A stretch of DNA of 64,000 bases from Parvibaculum sp040390855 (lineage in GTDB: Bacteria > Pseudomonadota > Alphaproteobacteria > Parvibaculales > Parvibaculaceae): the NCBI GenBank assembly GCA_040390855.1, contig JAZJXO010000017.1, forward strand, positions 1 through 64,000, in the 5' to 3' direction. Numbering within the stretch: position 1 is the first letter of the stretch; every line of letters begins with the position of its first letter. The notes under the pieces are model-generated. The model saw nothing but the letters and a program-made list of their open reading frames with translations. It had not been told where the DNA came from and searched no databases. Below, in pieces: positions 1 through 7,846 of this stretch. The position numbers and the translations under genes were made by a program.

Positions 1-195
1 GGAAGCCACTTATCTCCAGCGCGAAGCTGTTCAGACAACCGGAGCCAGCTCTTTAGCTTCTGACTTGCGCCCGCAACATAACGTTGTGTTTCTGCTAACG
101 ACCTATGGCCGGTAATTGCCATGATCTCATTTGCAGAACACCCCTTCTCAGCGAGGCGCGCCGCGGCAGCTTTTCGCAGGCCGTGGGCCGAACAA
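1..195 (-). pseudogene. Tyrosine recombinase (phage integrase family), C-terminal remnant
   Basis: Reading leftward from about position 194, the minus strand encodes SAHGLRKAAAARLAEKG, then ITGHRSLAET and QRYV. These are the HxxR box (His 183-185, Arg 174-176), the GH box and the nucleophile Tyr (78-80) of tyrosine recombinases. The frame stays open to the window edge, so the C-terminus lies outside. The N-terminal half is absent: the frame runs back into two consecutive TGA codons (210-215), the first being the photolyase stop. It is seen directly as a 5'-truncated integrase. Family knowledge: such enzymes integrate islands and phages. Its wording resembles alphaproteobacterial integrases, and it probably marks a past integration or recombination boundary. 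Confidence 0.75.
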
Positions 196-212
196 TGTGG
201 TACGTGGCTTCA

Positions 213-1730
213 TCACACCTTGGCTTCATCTTTTATCCCTCTCTGCCGAAGCGAAAACCGCATCAGCGTGCGTTCTCTTGCTCGCGCGTGGTCGACGACT
301 GGTAGCGGGTAGTCCACGCCGAGGCGTAGACCACAGCTAGTCAAAGCTGCGGGCTTCATGGCGGCGGGAAAGTGGATGTGCGCGTTGGGCACATCTTCAA
401 GCTCGGGCAGGTAGCGGCGGATGAAGCGGCCCTCCGGGTCGAATTTCTGCGACTGGGTAATGGGATTGAAGATACGGAAGTAAGGCTGCGCGTCGCATCC
501 GGTAGAAGCTGCCCACTGCCAGCCCCCGTTATTGGCGGCCAGATCGTAATCGTTCAGATGCATGGCAAAAAAGCGCTCGCCCCGGCGCCAGTCAATGCCC
601 AGATCTTTGGTCAGAAAACTCGCCACCACCATACGCAGGCGGTTGTGCATGTAGCCGGTTTGCAGCAGTTGGCGCATGGCAGCATCGACCAGCGGGTAGC
701 CGGTGCGTGCCTCGCACCAGGCCTGCCACAGCTCGGGTGCTTCGTCCCATTGCAGGCCGTCATATTCCGGCTTGAAACACTGTGTGACCACATGCGGGTG
801 GTGCCACAGGATCATGAAATAAAAATCGCGCCACGCCAGTTCGGAAAGCCATGTCTGCGCACCCTGACAGCCTGTGGCCGCCTGACGTGCAGCCAGAGAC
901 GCCACATGGCGGATGGAGACCGTGCCGAAGCGCAAGTGGACCGAGAGGTAGGACACGCCCTTGCGAAAGGGAAAATCGCGTGCTTCCCGATACGCTGCCA
1001 TGCGCGGCAAGAAATCGCGCAGCAGTTGCTGTGCGCCGCTCATGCCCGCGGGCAGTGCCAGATCGTGCAGATTGGTGGGGGCAAAGCCCAGATCAGACAG
1101 CGCGGGCAGGCGTTCGCCCGCGGGCGGCGCTGCGAGATGGTGGGCGTAGTGATTGACAGGGTAAGGATGAAGCTGGAAATCGTCCAGCCGCTGAAGCCAT
1201 GCGCGTTTGTAGGGCGTGAACACGCTGTAGGGCCGACCTTGCTGGGTCAGCACCTCTTCGCGGTCGAGCAGTACTTGGTCTTTGTAATCGCTGAAGGTGA
1301 TGCTCAAAGCGCGCAAGTCCTCGGTCACGCGCTGGTCGCGCGCAATGGCCCGAGGCTCGTAGTCGCGGTTGGCGAGCACCTCCCGCACACCAAGCTCTTG
1401 CGCGAGTTGCACGATGACCTGCTCTGCCCGCCCATGACGCACGATGAGCCCGCCGCCGGCAGCGCCGCTATGCGCGGCCAGTTGTTGCAGGCGCGCGTGC
1501 AACTCCAGCACGCTGGCATGAATGAACTCCACGCGCCGGTCCTCGCGACTGGGCAGTTCATCCAGAATGTCGGTGTCGAACACAAAGGAGCAGTACACCC
1601 GTGGATAGCGGCGCAGCGCGTGGTACAGGGCCGCATGGTCTTCGCAGCGCAGATCGCGGCGCAGCCAGACCAGAGCACTCGGCTCCATGGCAGAAGTCTT
1701 TTGTTGGTCGGTGTCGGCTGGGGCTGTCAT
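213..1730 (-). CDS. phrB: Deoxyribodipyrimidine photolyase (class I CPD photolyase)
   Basis: The 505-residue protein repairs UV-induced cyclobutane pyrimidine dimers with blue light, using FAD and an antenna chromophore. The N-terminal photolyase domain begins at SALVWLRRDLRCEDHAAL. The C-terminal FAD/DNA-binding domain shows WLSELAWRDFYF, GYPLVDAAMRQL, GYMHNRLRM and NNGGWQWAASTGCDAQPYFR, all hallmarks of class I enzymes. An internal Met at 1688 (MEPSALVW) could be the true start. It is the last gene of the leftward light cassette, 23 nt after the SnoaL-like gene. The final residues (about 15, after RERTL) do not look like a usual photolyase tail and may have been replaced at the junction with the integrase remnant. 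Confidence 0.93.
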   Translation of the reverse strand: MTAPADTDQQKTSAMEPSALVWLRRDLRCEDHAALYHALRRYPRVYCSFVFDTDILDELPSREDRRVEFIHASVLELHARLQQLAAHSGAAGGGLIVRHGRAEQVIVQLAQELGVREVLANRDYEPRAIARDQRVTEDLRALSITFSDYKDQVLLDREEVLTQQGRPYSVFTPYKRAWLQRLDDFQLHPYPVNHYAHHLAAPPAGERLPALSDLGFAPTNLHDLALPAGMSGAQQLLRDFLPRMAAYREARDFPFRKGVSYLSVHLRFGTVSIRHVASLAARQAATGCQGAQTWLSELAWRDFYFMILWHHPHVVTQCFKPEYDGLQWDEAPELWQAWCEARTGYPLVDAAMRQLLQTGYMHNRLRMVVASFLTKDLGIDWRRGERFFAMHLNDYDLAANNGGWQWAASTGCDAQPYFRIFNPITQSQKFDPEGRFIRRYLPELEDVPNAHIHFPAAMKPAALTSCGLRLGVDYPLPVVDHARARERTLMRFSLRQRGIKDEAKV

Positions 1731-1753
1731 CTTGATTGGGTTTCAGGCTTGTA

Positions 1754-2242
1754 TCAGCGTCGGCCCGCGCCGGTCGAAGCGGATTTGCGCAGCCAGCGCA
1801 TCAGGCTGCCGAGCACGGGCAATTTTTCGTAGAGTTCTTGGGCAGCATCCCAGTAGTCGCGGTGCAGTGTCACGAGGCCCTCGGCGTCGAAGCGCACCAG
1901 AGTAGCACCGTGAATGCATTGCTCGACCTTTGGTCGCCAGCGACGCATGTGAAAGCGGAATTCCCAACCCAGAAAGGCCTGATCGCCCTGCACGATGTGC
2001 TGGGTGACGGTGAAGCGCGGCTGATCCAGCGTGGCGAACATATGGGCAAAAATCTGCGTGATGGCGGGCACGCCGCGCACGTCGTTGAAGGGGTCTTTGA
2101 ACTGCGCATCGGGCGCGTAATGGGCGTCCAGTCCGGACAGGCGCGCGGGCGAAATCTCTTCGTAGAGTGCAATCAGCCGCTGCGTGGCAGCCTCAGTGGT
2201 GGCCTGTATACCGTCGCCAGCAAGCGTGGGTGAAGTCTGCAT
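1754..2242 (-). CDS. SnoaL-like / NTF2-like protein
   Basis: This 162-residue protein has the small cone-shaped NTF2/SnoaL fold signature: an N-terminal helix (RLIALYEEIS), then LDAHYAPDAQFKDPFNDVRG and a C-terminal beta sheet (GWEFRFHMRRW, VTLHRDYWD). Family members bind small hydrophobic ligands or act as cyclases or isomerases, and I cannot name the substrate. The start at 2242 (MQTSPTLAG) is chosen because it lies 2 nt after the SDR stop codon, which indicates translational coupling. Homologues sit next to SDR and photolyase genes in photo-oxidative stress operons, so a role in the same response is inferred. Confidence 0.8.
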   Translation of the reverse strand: MQTSPTLAGDGIQATTEAATQRLIALYEEISPARLSGLDAHYAPDAQFKDPFNDVRGVPAITQIFAHMFATLDQPRFTVTQHIVQGDQAFLGWEFRFHMRRWRPKVEQCIHGATLVRFDAEGLVTLHRDYWDAAQELYEKLPVLGSLMRWLRKSASTGAGRR

Positions 2243-2244
2243 GT

Positions 2245-3027
2245 TCAAAGCCCTGTGAAACGGTGTATCAGGGGAAAATACCAGCGGTACGGCAGACAGC
2301 GCATGAGCTTGAGAACGCCGGTGAACCGCTTGGGAAAGTGCATCTCGAACTGCCCCCGCTCCCAACCGCGCATAATGGCCAGCGCCGCCTGCTCGGGCGT
2401 GAGGAGTGCGGGCATGGAAAACTGGTTTTGCGCCGTCAGCGGAGTATCGACGAAACCGGGATTGATCAGGCTCACGCCCACGCCTTTGGGGCGCAGGTCA
2501 AGAAACAGGTTTTCTGCCAGATTGATCAACGCCGCCTTGGTAGGTCCATAGGCCAGACTTTGCGGCAAGCCGCGCCAGCCGGCCACGCTGGCCACCAGAC
2601 TGAGATGCGGCGTGCGCCCCGCATCGGCCGCCTGTAGCAGCGCGGGGATCACGGCGGCCAGCACTTGCAGCACGCCCGTGACATTCACACGCTGGTGCTG
2701 CAGCAGTTCCGGCAAATCCAACGCGCTGGCCGACATGGGGCGATAGTGGCCGGCGCAATAGCACACCAGATCCAGAGGAGCGGTCGCCAGCAGGTGTTGC
2801 GCCGCGTTGGCGACGGCCTGCGCGTCTGTCACATCGAGCGCCAGCGCCTGACTGCCGGGGTGCTCGCGCACGAACGTATCGAGCAAACCTTGCTGGCGCG
2901 CCGACACATAAACTTGCGCGCCACGATCATGCAGCAGCGCGGCCACAGCGCGCCCGATTCCGCTGGAGGCACCGATCAGCCACACGCGTTGGCCGCGCCA
3001 GTCGGTGATGGGGGGATTGAGGGGCAC
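2245..3027 (-). CDS. Short-chain dehydrogenase/reductase of the light cassette
   Basis: The 260-residue classical SDR has the Rossmann motif IGASSGIGRA near the N-terminus and the catalytic YGPTKAA (Tyr-x-x-x-Lys) preceded by a Ser-containing SLVASVAGW strand. It would reduce or oxidise a carbonyl/alcohol with NAD(P)H; the substrate is unknown. I chose the GTG start at 3027 (VPLNPPITDW), 4 nt after the DUF3833 stop, because the longer reading has a cysteine-rich extension that only copies the upstream gene in another frame. The stop lies 2 nt before the SnoaL-like start. Such an SDR is a standard member of CFA/DUF1365/photolyase operons. Confidence 0.88.
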   Translation of the reverse strand: MPLNPPITDWRGQRVWLIGASSGIGRAVAALLHDRGAQVYVSARQQGLLDTFVREHPGSQALALDVTDAQAVANAAQHLLATAPLDLVCYCAGHYRPMSASALDLPELLQHQRVNVTGVLQVLAAVIPALLQAADAGRTPHLSLVASVAGWRGLPQSLAYGPTKAALINLAENLFLDLRPKGVGVSLINPGFVDTPLTAQNQFSMPALLTPEQAALAIMRGWERGQFEMHFPKRFTGVLKLMRCLPYRWYFPLIHRFTGL

Positions 3028-3031
3028 GGCA

Positions 3032-3568
3032 CTATTCCTTGGTGAAGGACAGGAGCACGTCACCCAGCGTGACACCGAACTTGCTCATGGTGGCGCGGTT
3101 GAGCATCACATGCTCGTCGACCAGAAACATCCAGTCGTCGAATTGCACTTCGTATTCCTTGCCGTCCACCGGCAGGCGCAGCGTGTAGTTCCAGCGGAAG
3201 GCATTGCCGGACTCCTGCCCGTGCGCCTCGCCCACCACGTCGCCGGCGCGTCCCGTATAGTGACCGCTTGCGAGTTTGGTCAAATGCCAGACACGGCGCT
3301 CGGTTGTGCCATCCGAATAGGTAAAGACCTCGTCAAGCACGCCCTTGTTGCCCTCCCAGTGGCAGTTCATCACCACGGTGAAGCGGCGCACCACCTCGCC
3401 ACCACGCTTTTGAAAAATGCCATGGGCGTGAATGCGACCATTGAAATACTGATCAAGCTCCAATAGCGGGCGCTGCGCCGCGTAGTCGGTGACCTGCGGA
3501 CTGGCGCAGCTTGCAAGGGTTACAGCTCCGACCAGAAGGGCCAGAAAGGCGAGACGGCGCGTGTTCAT
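3032..3568 (-). CDS. DUF3833 family lipoprotein
   Basis: The protein has 178 residues. An N-terminal signal with the lipobox LASC (Cys21) predicts a lipid-anchored envelope protein. The body matches DUF3833 wording: LELDQYFNGRIHAHGIFQKRGG, FTVVMNCHWEGN and FDDWMFLVDEHVMLNRATMSKFG. The molecular function is not known. Its constant association with cyclopropane-fatty-acid-synthase-like genes suggests a role in handling modified lipids at the membrane. The ATG overlaps the TGA of a very short upstream frame, and the following SDR starts 4 nt after this stop, so it lies within the leftward operon. Confidence 0.87.
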   Translation of the reverse strand: MNTRRLAFLALLVGAVTLASCASPQVTDYAAQRPLLELDQYFNGRIHAHGIFQKRGGEVVRRFTVVMNCHWEGNKGVLDEVFTYSDGTTERRVWHLTKLASGHYTGRAGDVVGEAHGQESGNAFRWNYTLRLPVDGKEYEVQFDDWMFLVDEHVMLNRATMSKFGVTLGDVLLSFTKE

Positions 3569-3685
3569 GTTGTCACTCCTTGGGTCGGTTTTCGGAAGGC
3601 AATCAACAGTCGATGCAGCAAGCAGGTCGCCATGAGCTTGAGCACATAGGAGACCACCTGCGAGAAAGCCCGTAGCGGGCGCGGG

Positions 3686-4294
3686 TCATGGTCCGGCTCC
3701 CGTGTTGCGCGCCAGCAAAGCGCTGCGCAGGCTGGGCTCGGAGGTGCGCGGTGACAGCCAGATGCTGAAGAAGCGGCGCGCCAGCTCGGCATCGTCAATC
3801 GCGCCCAGCGCCTGCTGTCCGCGCCACAGGCGCATCCCCTGTGCGGGCTGGTAAAGCCCGGTGAGGCGGTCACCCGCCTGGACGTCGGGCAGCAAGGCGG
3901 TCAGCGCCTTTTGCCAGCGTTGGGCCTGCTCCGTCGTCAGTTCACCTTGGCGCTCGATTTCCTCGATAGAGCGCTGGGCGATGGCAGAGCCTTTAAAGGC
4001 GCGGTGGTAGGTCAGTTCCAGCGCCAGCGGGTGAGCATCAAAGTCGGCTGCTTCGAACTGAGGTCTTGTCCAGAGGCGGGCGTCGTAAATCCGCAGTCCG
4101 AGAAAACGCATCTGCCCCCGACCTGACAAAGTGGCATCGGGCAGCGCCTGCTGTATGAAGGCGGGTGCCGCCGATGCATCTCCTTCCGCCGTATCAGGGC
4201 CGGTAGCAGCGCCGACAACGGCCAGCACCACGGCCAGAATGCCGGCTCGTGCAAGGCGATTAAATGGTGACAACTGGGTGTAAGGCATATGCAT
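3686..4294 (-). CDS. Chalcone-isomerase-like secreted protein
   Basis: This 202-residue protein starts with MHMPYTQLSPFNRLARAG followed by a hydrophobic stretch, consistent with a signal peptide or membrane anchor. The core matches the bacterial chalcone_3 family: GRGQMRFLGLRIYDARLW, LELTYHRAFKG and AGDRLTGLYQPAQGMRLW. Bacterial members bind fatty acids or similar hydrophobic ligands and do not have to act on flavonoids. The start at 4294 is 23 nt past the stop of the CFA-synthase-like gene; a second Met lies two codons on. A gap of about 117 nt separates it from the DUF3833 gene, the only larger gap in the operon. Confidence 0.82.
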   Translation of the reverse strand: MHMPYTQLSPFNRLARAGILAVVLAVVGAATGPDTAEGDASAAPAFIQQALPDATLSGRGQMRFLGLRIYDARLWTRPQFEAADFDAHPLALELTYHRAFKGSAIAQRSIEEIERQGELTTEQAQRWQKALTALLPDVQAGDRLTGLYQPAQGMRLWRGQQALGAIDDAELARRFFSIWLSPRTSEPSLRSALLARNTGAGP

Positions 4295-4317
4295 CAAGCG
4301 CTGACTGCTTTCATTTT

Positions 4318-5538
4318 TTAGTTCTTCACCAACACGTATTGCACGACGTCGATGTTGCGGCTGTCGAAGGCGGCTTCGCAGTAGGCGAGATAGAACTCCC
4401 ATGTGCGCAGGAACTTCGTATCAAAGCCCTGTGCCAGCACCTGAGCGCGCTGCTGCGTGAACTGGCGGTGCCAGCGGCGCAGGGTCTCGGCGTAGTCGGT
4501 GCCAAAGGTGAATTCTTCCACCACGCGCAGACCGGCCTGCTGCGCCGCTGCGCGAAAGCGCGCCGGGCTGGGCAGGCAGCCGCCGGGAAAAACATATTGC
4601 TGGATAAAGTCCGTACCCTGCACATAGCGCTCGAACAGCGCGTCGTCGATAACAATGCTCTGCACGCAGGCGCGTCCACCTGTTTTGAGCAAGCGGGCCA
4701 CGGCGCCAAAGTAGCTGGGCCAGTAGGCTTGGCCTACGGCCTCGACCATTTCGATGGAGCAGATGGCGTCGAACGGCGCGTCCTGAATGTCGCGGTAGTC
4801 TTGCAGGCGTAGCTCGGTCCGCGCGGCCAGCCCCGCCTGGCGCAGACGCTGCTGGCCGAATGCCAGTTGCTCGGTGGATAGCGTCACGCCTGTCACATGG
4901 GCCTGATATTCGCCCGCTGCCATCTCGGCCAGCGCGCCCCAACCGCAGCCGATCTCCAGAAGCCGACTATCCGGTTGTACGCCCGCGCTGTGCAGCGCAC
5001 GGCGCATCTTGGCATGTTGCGCCTGTATCAGATCGCTTTCCAGATCGCCTTGGAACCATGCGGACGAGTAGTTCATGCTCTTGTCCAGCCACAACTGGTA
5101 GAAGGCGTTGCCCAAATCGTAGTGGGCGTGGATGTTGCGTCGGCTGCCGGTACGCGTATTGCGGTTAAGCAGGTGGCGCAGACGATAGGCCAGCCGCCCC
5201 CACCACGCGCCATAGACCAACGACTCCAGCGCGTCGCGGTTGGCCATCAGCAAGCGCAGCAGGTCTGCCAGATGCGGTGTGCTCCAATGCTGATCGATAT
5301 AGCCCTCGGCCAGTCCAATGTCGCCCGAACGCAGCACCGCGCCAAATACCTGCCAGTCGTGCAGGCACAGACGGGCGTGCGGGTGGTCGCCCTGACCCAG
5401 TTGCAAGGTGCTGCCGTCAGGCAGTTCCAAGTACAGTGTACCATGCTGAAGGCGCTGTAGCAGGCGCAGGCCGTGGCGCGCGGTAGCGGGCAGTCCAGCA
5501 GGCAAACGGATTTGAAGCGGAGAGGTGGTTGTGTTCAT
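4318..5538 (-). CDS. Cyclopropane-fatty-acid-synthase-like SAM methyltransferase
   Basis: The 406-residue enzyme transfers a methyl(ene) group from S-adenosylmethionine to unsaturated acyl chains of membrane phospholipids. The SAM-binding motif LLEIGCGWG lies at about residues 193-201. Other family landmarks are GDIGLAEGYIDQHW, AHYDLGNAFYQLWLD, MNYSSAWF, YIFPGG-type YVFPGGCLPS, and a WHRQF segment. It lies two bases after the DUF1365 stop. With the neighbouring FAD protein it could make cyclopropane fatty acids or, by analogy with UfaM/UfaD of Rhodobacter sphaeroides, methylated dienes leading to furan fatty acids; the sequence alone does not decide. Confidence 0.9.
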   Translation of the reverse strand: MNTTTSPLQIRLPAGLPATARHGLRLLQRLQHGTLYLELPDGSTLQLGQGDHPHARLCLHDWQVFGAVLRSGDIGLAEGYIDQHWSTPHLADLLRLLMANRDALESLVYGAWWGRLAYRLRHLLNRNTRTGSRRNIHAHYDLGNAFYQLWLDKSMNYSSAWFQGDLESDLIQAQHAKMRRALHSAGVQPDSRLLEIGCGWGALAEMAAGEYQAHVTGVTLSTEQLAFGQQRLRQAGLAARTELRLQDYRDIQDAPFDAICSIEMVEAVGQAYWPSYFGAVARLLKTGGRACVQSIVIDDALFERYVQGTDFIQQYVFPGGCLPSPARFRAAAQQAGLRVVEEFTFGTDYAETLRRWHRQFTQQRAQVLAQGFDTKFLRTWEFYLAYCEAAFDSRNIDVVQYVLVKN

Positions 5539-5540
5539 GG

Positions 5541-6428
5541 TCAGTGGTCGGATGAAGTTGAAAGGGAAACAGGCGACGCGGGCGCCGTGGGCTTGGTGTG
5601 GAATGGCACCTGTTTGAGCCATAGCAACAGGGCGTTCCAGAGGATGCGGGCCATTACGCCCAGCGTGAGCAGGGGGTAGCGCCATAGAGCGCGGCGGCGA
5701 CTTGCGGCAGTGAGCGGTTCAAGCCGCCCGGCCATGCCGGTGAGCAGTACGGGTCCCTCGACGTCGTGGTAGTCGACGCGCACATGCGCTGATTGCAACC
5801 CCTCGGCCCCGCCTCGGCGAAATTCAAAGCGGTAACCACCAACCAAGGTGCAGAAAGGCGAGACATGAAATGCCTTTCGCGCCCGCAGTTCTCGGCCATA
5901 GCGCGGGTGGTCGAGCAGGTAGGCGTGGCGCTCACCAAAGGTGTTGTGAACCTCGGCCACGATGGCGCGCAGGCTGCCGTCCATGCGGTGGCAGTACCAG
6001 AAACTCACCGGCTTGAAGCTATAGCCCATCACGCGCGGATAGCACTGCAACCATATCTCCCCTTGCGCATCGGTGACGCCCTCGGCTTGCAACAGCGCCT
6101 CCAGCCAGGCCAGTGCGCCGCCCTGCTGCGGGCCGATACCGTCGCCATGGTCAGTGTCGTGGAACGAAAGCGCTCCCGCGCGGTTGAGCGCCAGCACGCC
6201 CGCGGCCTCGGGCCGCTCGTGCAGTGTCCGCATGGGAAGCAGAAGAAAAAATGTAGGCGCGACGAAACGGTGGCGGCGCGGACGCAGCCGGGTGTGCCAC
6301 ACATGGCCAAAGCCGATATACGGCACATTGACCGACGCGCCAGCGCTGGGGGCAGGGGTGGGCGCTGGTGTACCTTCACGCCGCGCCCTGCGGTGCTGAA
6401 CGCCTTGGGGTGATCCGGCGGTACTCAC
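5541..6428 (-). CDS. DUF1365 family protein
   Basis: A GTG start at 6428 overlaps the TGA of the FAD oxidoreductase (GTGA) and gives 295 residues; the longer open frame upstream only shadows the oxidoreductase gene. DUF1365 features are visible: YIGFGHVWHTRLRPRRHRF near the start, LLQAEGVTDAQGEIWLQCYPRVMGYSFKPVSFWYCH, VAEVHNTFGERHAYLL and KAFHVSPFCTL. The biochemical function is unknown. The family nearly always pairs with an amine-oxidase-like flavoprotein and a CFA-like methyltransferase, as here, so it is presumed to help modify fatty acids in membranes. Confidence 0.88.
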   Translation of the reverse strand: MSTAGSPQGVQHRRARREGTPAPTPAPSAGASVNVPYIGFGHVWHTRLRPRRHRFVAPTFFLLLPMRTLHERPEAAGVLALNRAGALSFHDTDHGDGIGPQQGGALAWLEALLQAEGVTDAQGEIWLQCYPRVMGYSFKPVSFWYCHRMDGSLRAIVAEVHNTFGERHAYLLDHPRYGRELRARKAFHVSPFCTLVGGYRFEFRRGGAEGLQSAHVRVDYHDVEGPVLLTGMAGRLEPLTAASRRRALWRYPLLTLGVMARILWNALLLWLKQVPFHTKPTAPASPVSLSTSSDH

Positions 6429-7729
6429 GCGGCCTCCCGCTGACGCAGTTGGTCCAGCAGCGCATCGGCAGCGCGGTAGCCCGACTGTAGCCCGTCTTCG
6501 TGGAAGCCGTAGCCTGTCCAGGCACCGGCAAACCATGTGTGCTGAACACCCTGCAACTGCGGCACCTGCTTTTGCGCAGCCAGCGCCCCCAGTTCGAACA
6601 CCGGATGGTCGTAATTGAACTCGGCCAGCACCTGCGTCGGGTCGATGCTGCGCGCCGGATTGAGTGACAGCAGCACCGGCTGCGCAAAGGGCAGAGGTTG
6701 CAGGCGGTTTAACCAGTAGTGCAGGCAGACACGGGCCGATTCTTGTGTGCCATCGGCTGCACGCTCGTAGTTCCACGCCGCCCAGGCGGCACGGCGCCTT
6801 GGCATCACGCGGGTGTCGGTGTGCAGCACAGCGCGGTTGGGCTGGTAGTGGATGGCACCCAGCACCCGCTGCTCGGCGGCGCTGGGCTGCGCCAGCAGAC
6901 GCAGGGCTTGGTCGCTATGCACGGCCAGCACCACGGCGTCGAATTGCTCGACGTCGCCGCTGGCGCGGACGAGCACGCCGGCGGCATTGCGCTCGATATG
7001 CGTAACTGGCGTGGCCAGACGCGCATCAAGCCCCTGCAAGATGGCGCTGACATACTGGCGCGCGCCGCCCGCCACGGTGTACCACTGCGGCCGGTTCTGG
7101 ACCTGGATGAGACCGTGGTTGTGGCAAAAGCGTACCATGGTGGCCACAGGAAAGCGCAGCATCTGGTCGGTCGGGCAGCTCCAGATGCAGCCCAGCATGG
7201 GTAGGAAATACCAGTTGCGAAACGCCGCTCCAAACCCATGCTGGTCCAAAAACTCGCCCAGCGGCTGCGACAGCGCCTGCTCTTGGCCGTTGTCGGCCAG
7301 CGCGGTGCACAGGTGGTTGAAGCGCAGCACCTCGGAGAGCATACCCAAAAAGCGGGGGCGCAACAGGTTGTGCCGCTGGGCAAACACGGTTGCCAGATTG
7401 GAGCCGCTCCACTCCAAAGTCCCGGTGCCCAACGTACCCGCACCCGGAACCTGGACAGAAAACGACATGTCCGACCGTGCCGTAGGCACCTGCAATTCAT
7501 CAAGGAGCGCAATCAGGCCGGGATAGGTGCGCTCGTTGAACACCAGAAAGCCGGTGTCCACCCCATGCGTCACGGTCTGGCTGCGGGCGTCGGGCAAGGA
7601 CACATCAACGGTGTGAGTGTGGCCACCGAAATAGTGACCTGCCTCGAACAGCGTGACATGCGCCTGCCGGCGCAGCCGGTGTGCGGCCGCCAAGCCCGAT
7701 ATGCCCGATCCGATGACTGCGACTTTCAT
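6425..7729 (-). CDS. FAD-dependent amine-oxidase-like oxidoreductase, first gene of the light operon
   Basis: The 434-residue flavoprotein starts with the FAD-binding Rossmann motif VAVIGSGISGLAAAHRL and the GHTHTVDV loop; NATFERTYP-like FNERTYPGLIALL and the C-terminal WFAGAWTGYGFHEDGLQSG complete the NAD(P)-binding/amine-oxidase fold. Relatives in CFA/DUF1365 operons act as desaturase-like flavoenzymes on phospholipid acyl chains; this role is by analogy. It leads the eight-gene leftward operon and diverges from litR across a 117-nt region containing promoter and operator elements. Its last codon overlaps the GTG of the DUF1365 gene. Confidence 0.88.
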   Translation of the reverse strand: MKVAVIGSGISGLAAAHRLRRQAHVTLFEAGHYFGGHTHTVDVSLPDARSQTVTHGVDTGFLVFNERTYPGLIALLDELQVPTARSDMSFSVQVPGAGTLGTGTLEWSGSNLATVFAQRHNLLRPRFLGMLSEVLRFNHLCTALADNGQEQALSQPLGEFLDQHGFGAAFRNWYFLPMLGCIWSCPTDQMLRFPVATMVRFCHNHGLIQVQNRPQWYTVAGGARQYVSAILQGLDARLATPVTHIERNAAGVLVRASGDVEQFDAVVLAVHSDQALRLLAQPSAAEQRVLGAIHYQPNRAVLHTDTRVMPRRRAAWAAWNYERAADGTQESARVCLHYWLNRLQPLPFAQPVLLSLNPARSIDPTQVLAEFNYDHPVFELGALAAQKQVPQLQGVQHTWFAGAWTGYGFHEDGLQSGYRAADALLDQLRQREAA

Positions 7730-7768
7730 GGACTTTTCCGATTTTTGGGGATTGCCCGAACAGCAAGG

Positions 7769-7796
7769 TTGCGCTGCCCATGTGGAGTAATATACT
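7769..7796 (+). promoter_or_regulatory. Predicted litR promoter
   Basis: TTGCGC (7769-7774) and TATACT (7791-7796) are separated by 16 nt and fit a sigma-70 promoter reading rightward into litR. The expected start point near 7802 falls inside the GACAAA/TTTGTC operator, so binding there would block litR transcription. This is a pattern match and is not experimentally supported. Confidence 0.5.
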
Positions 7797-7817
7797 AGAC
7801 AAAATCATATTTGTCAT
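7789..7817 (-). promoter_or_regulatory. Predicted promoter of the light operon
   Basis: On the minus strand ATGACA (7817-7812) and TATATT (7794-7789) are separated by 17 nt. This fits a sigma-70 promoter reading leftward into the FAD oxidoreductase gene. The operator half-sites lie over the -35 box and in the spacer, which is where CarH/LitR-type repressors are known to exclude RNA polymerase in the dark. Confidence 0.5.
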
Positions 7818-7824
7818 AGACAAA
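7798..7824. promoter_or_regulatory. Predicted LitR/CarH operator (three half-sites)
   Basis: GACAAA (7798-7803), TTTGTC (7810-7815) and GACAAA (7819-7824) form two overlapping inverted repeats: GACAAA-N6-TTTGTC and TTTGTC-N3-GACAAA. TAGACAAA recurs exactly 21 nt apart, two helical turns, as expected for a repressor that binds as an oligomer. The array overlaps both divergent promoters. Assignment to LitR is inferred from position and from a matching site inside litR. Confidence 0.6.
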
Positions 7825-7846
7825 CAATTTTATCAAGTCCCTTACC

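Noticed and set aside
372..1832. Long plus-strand open frame (486 codons) opposite the photolyase
   Set aside because: It mirrors the photolyase gene codon by codon and encodes no known motif; it is a high-GC antisense shadow.
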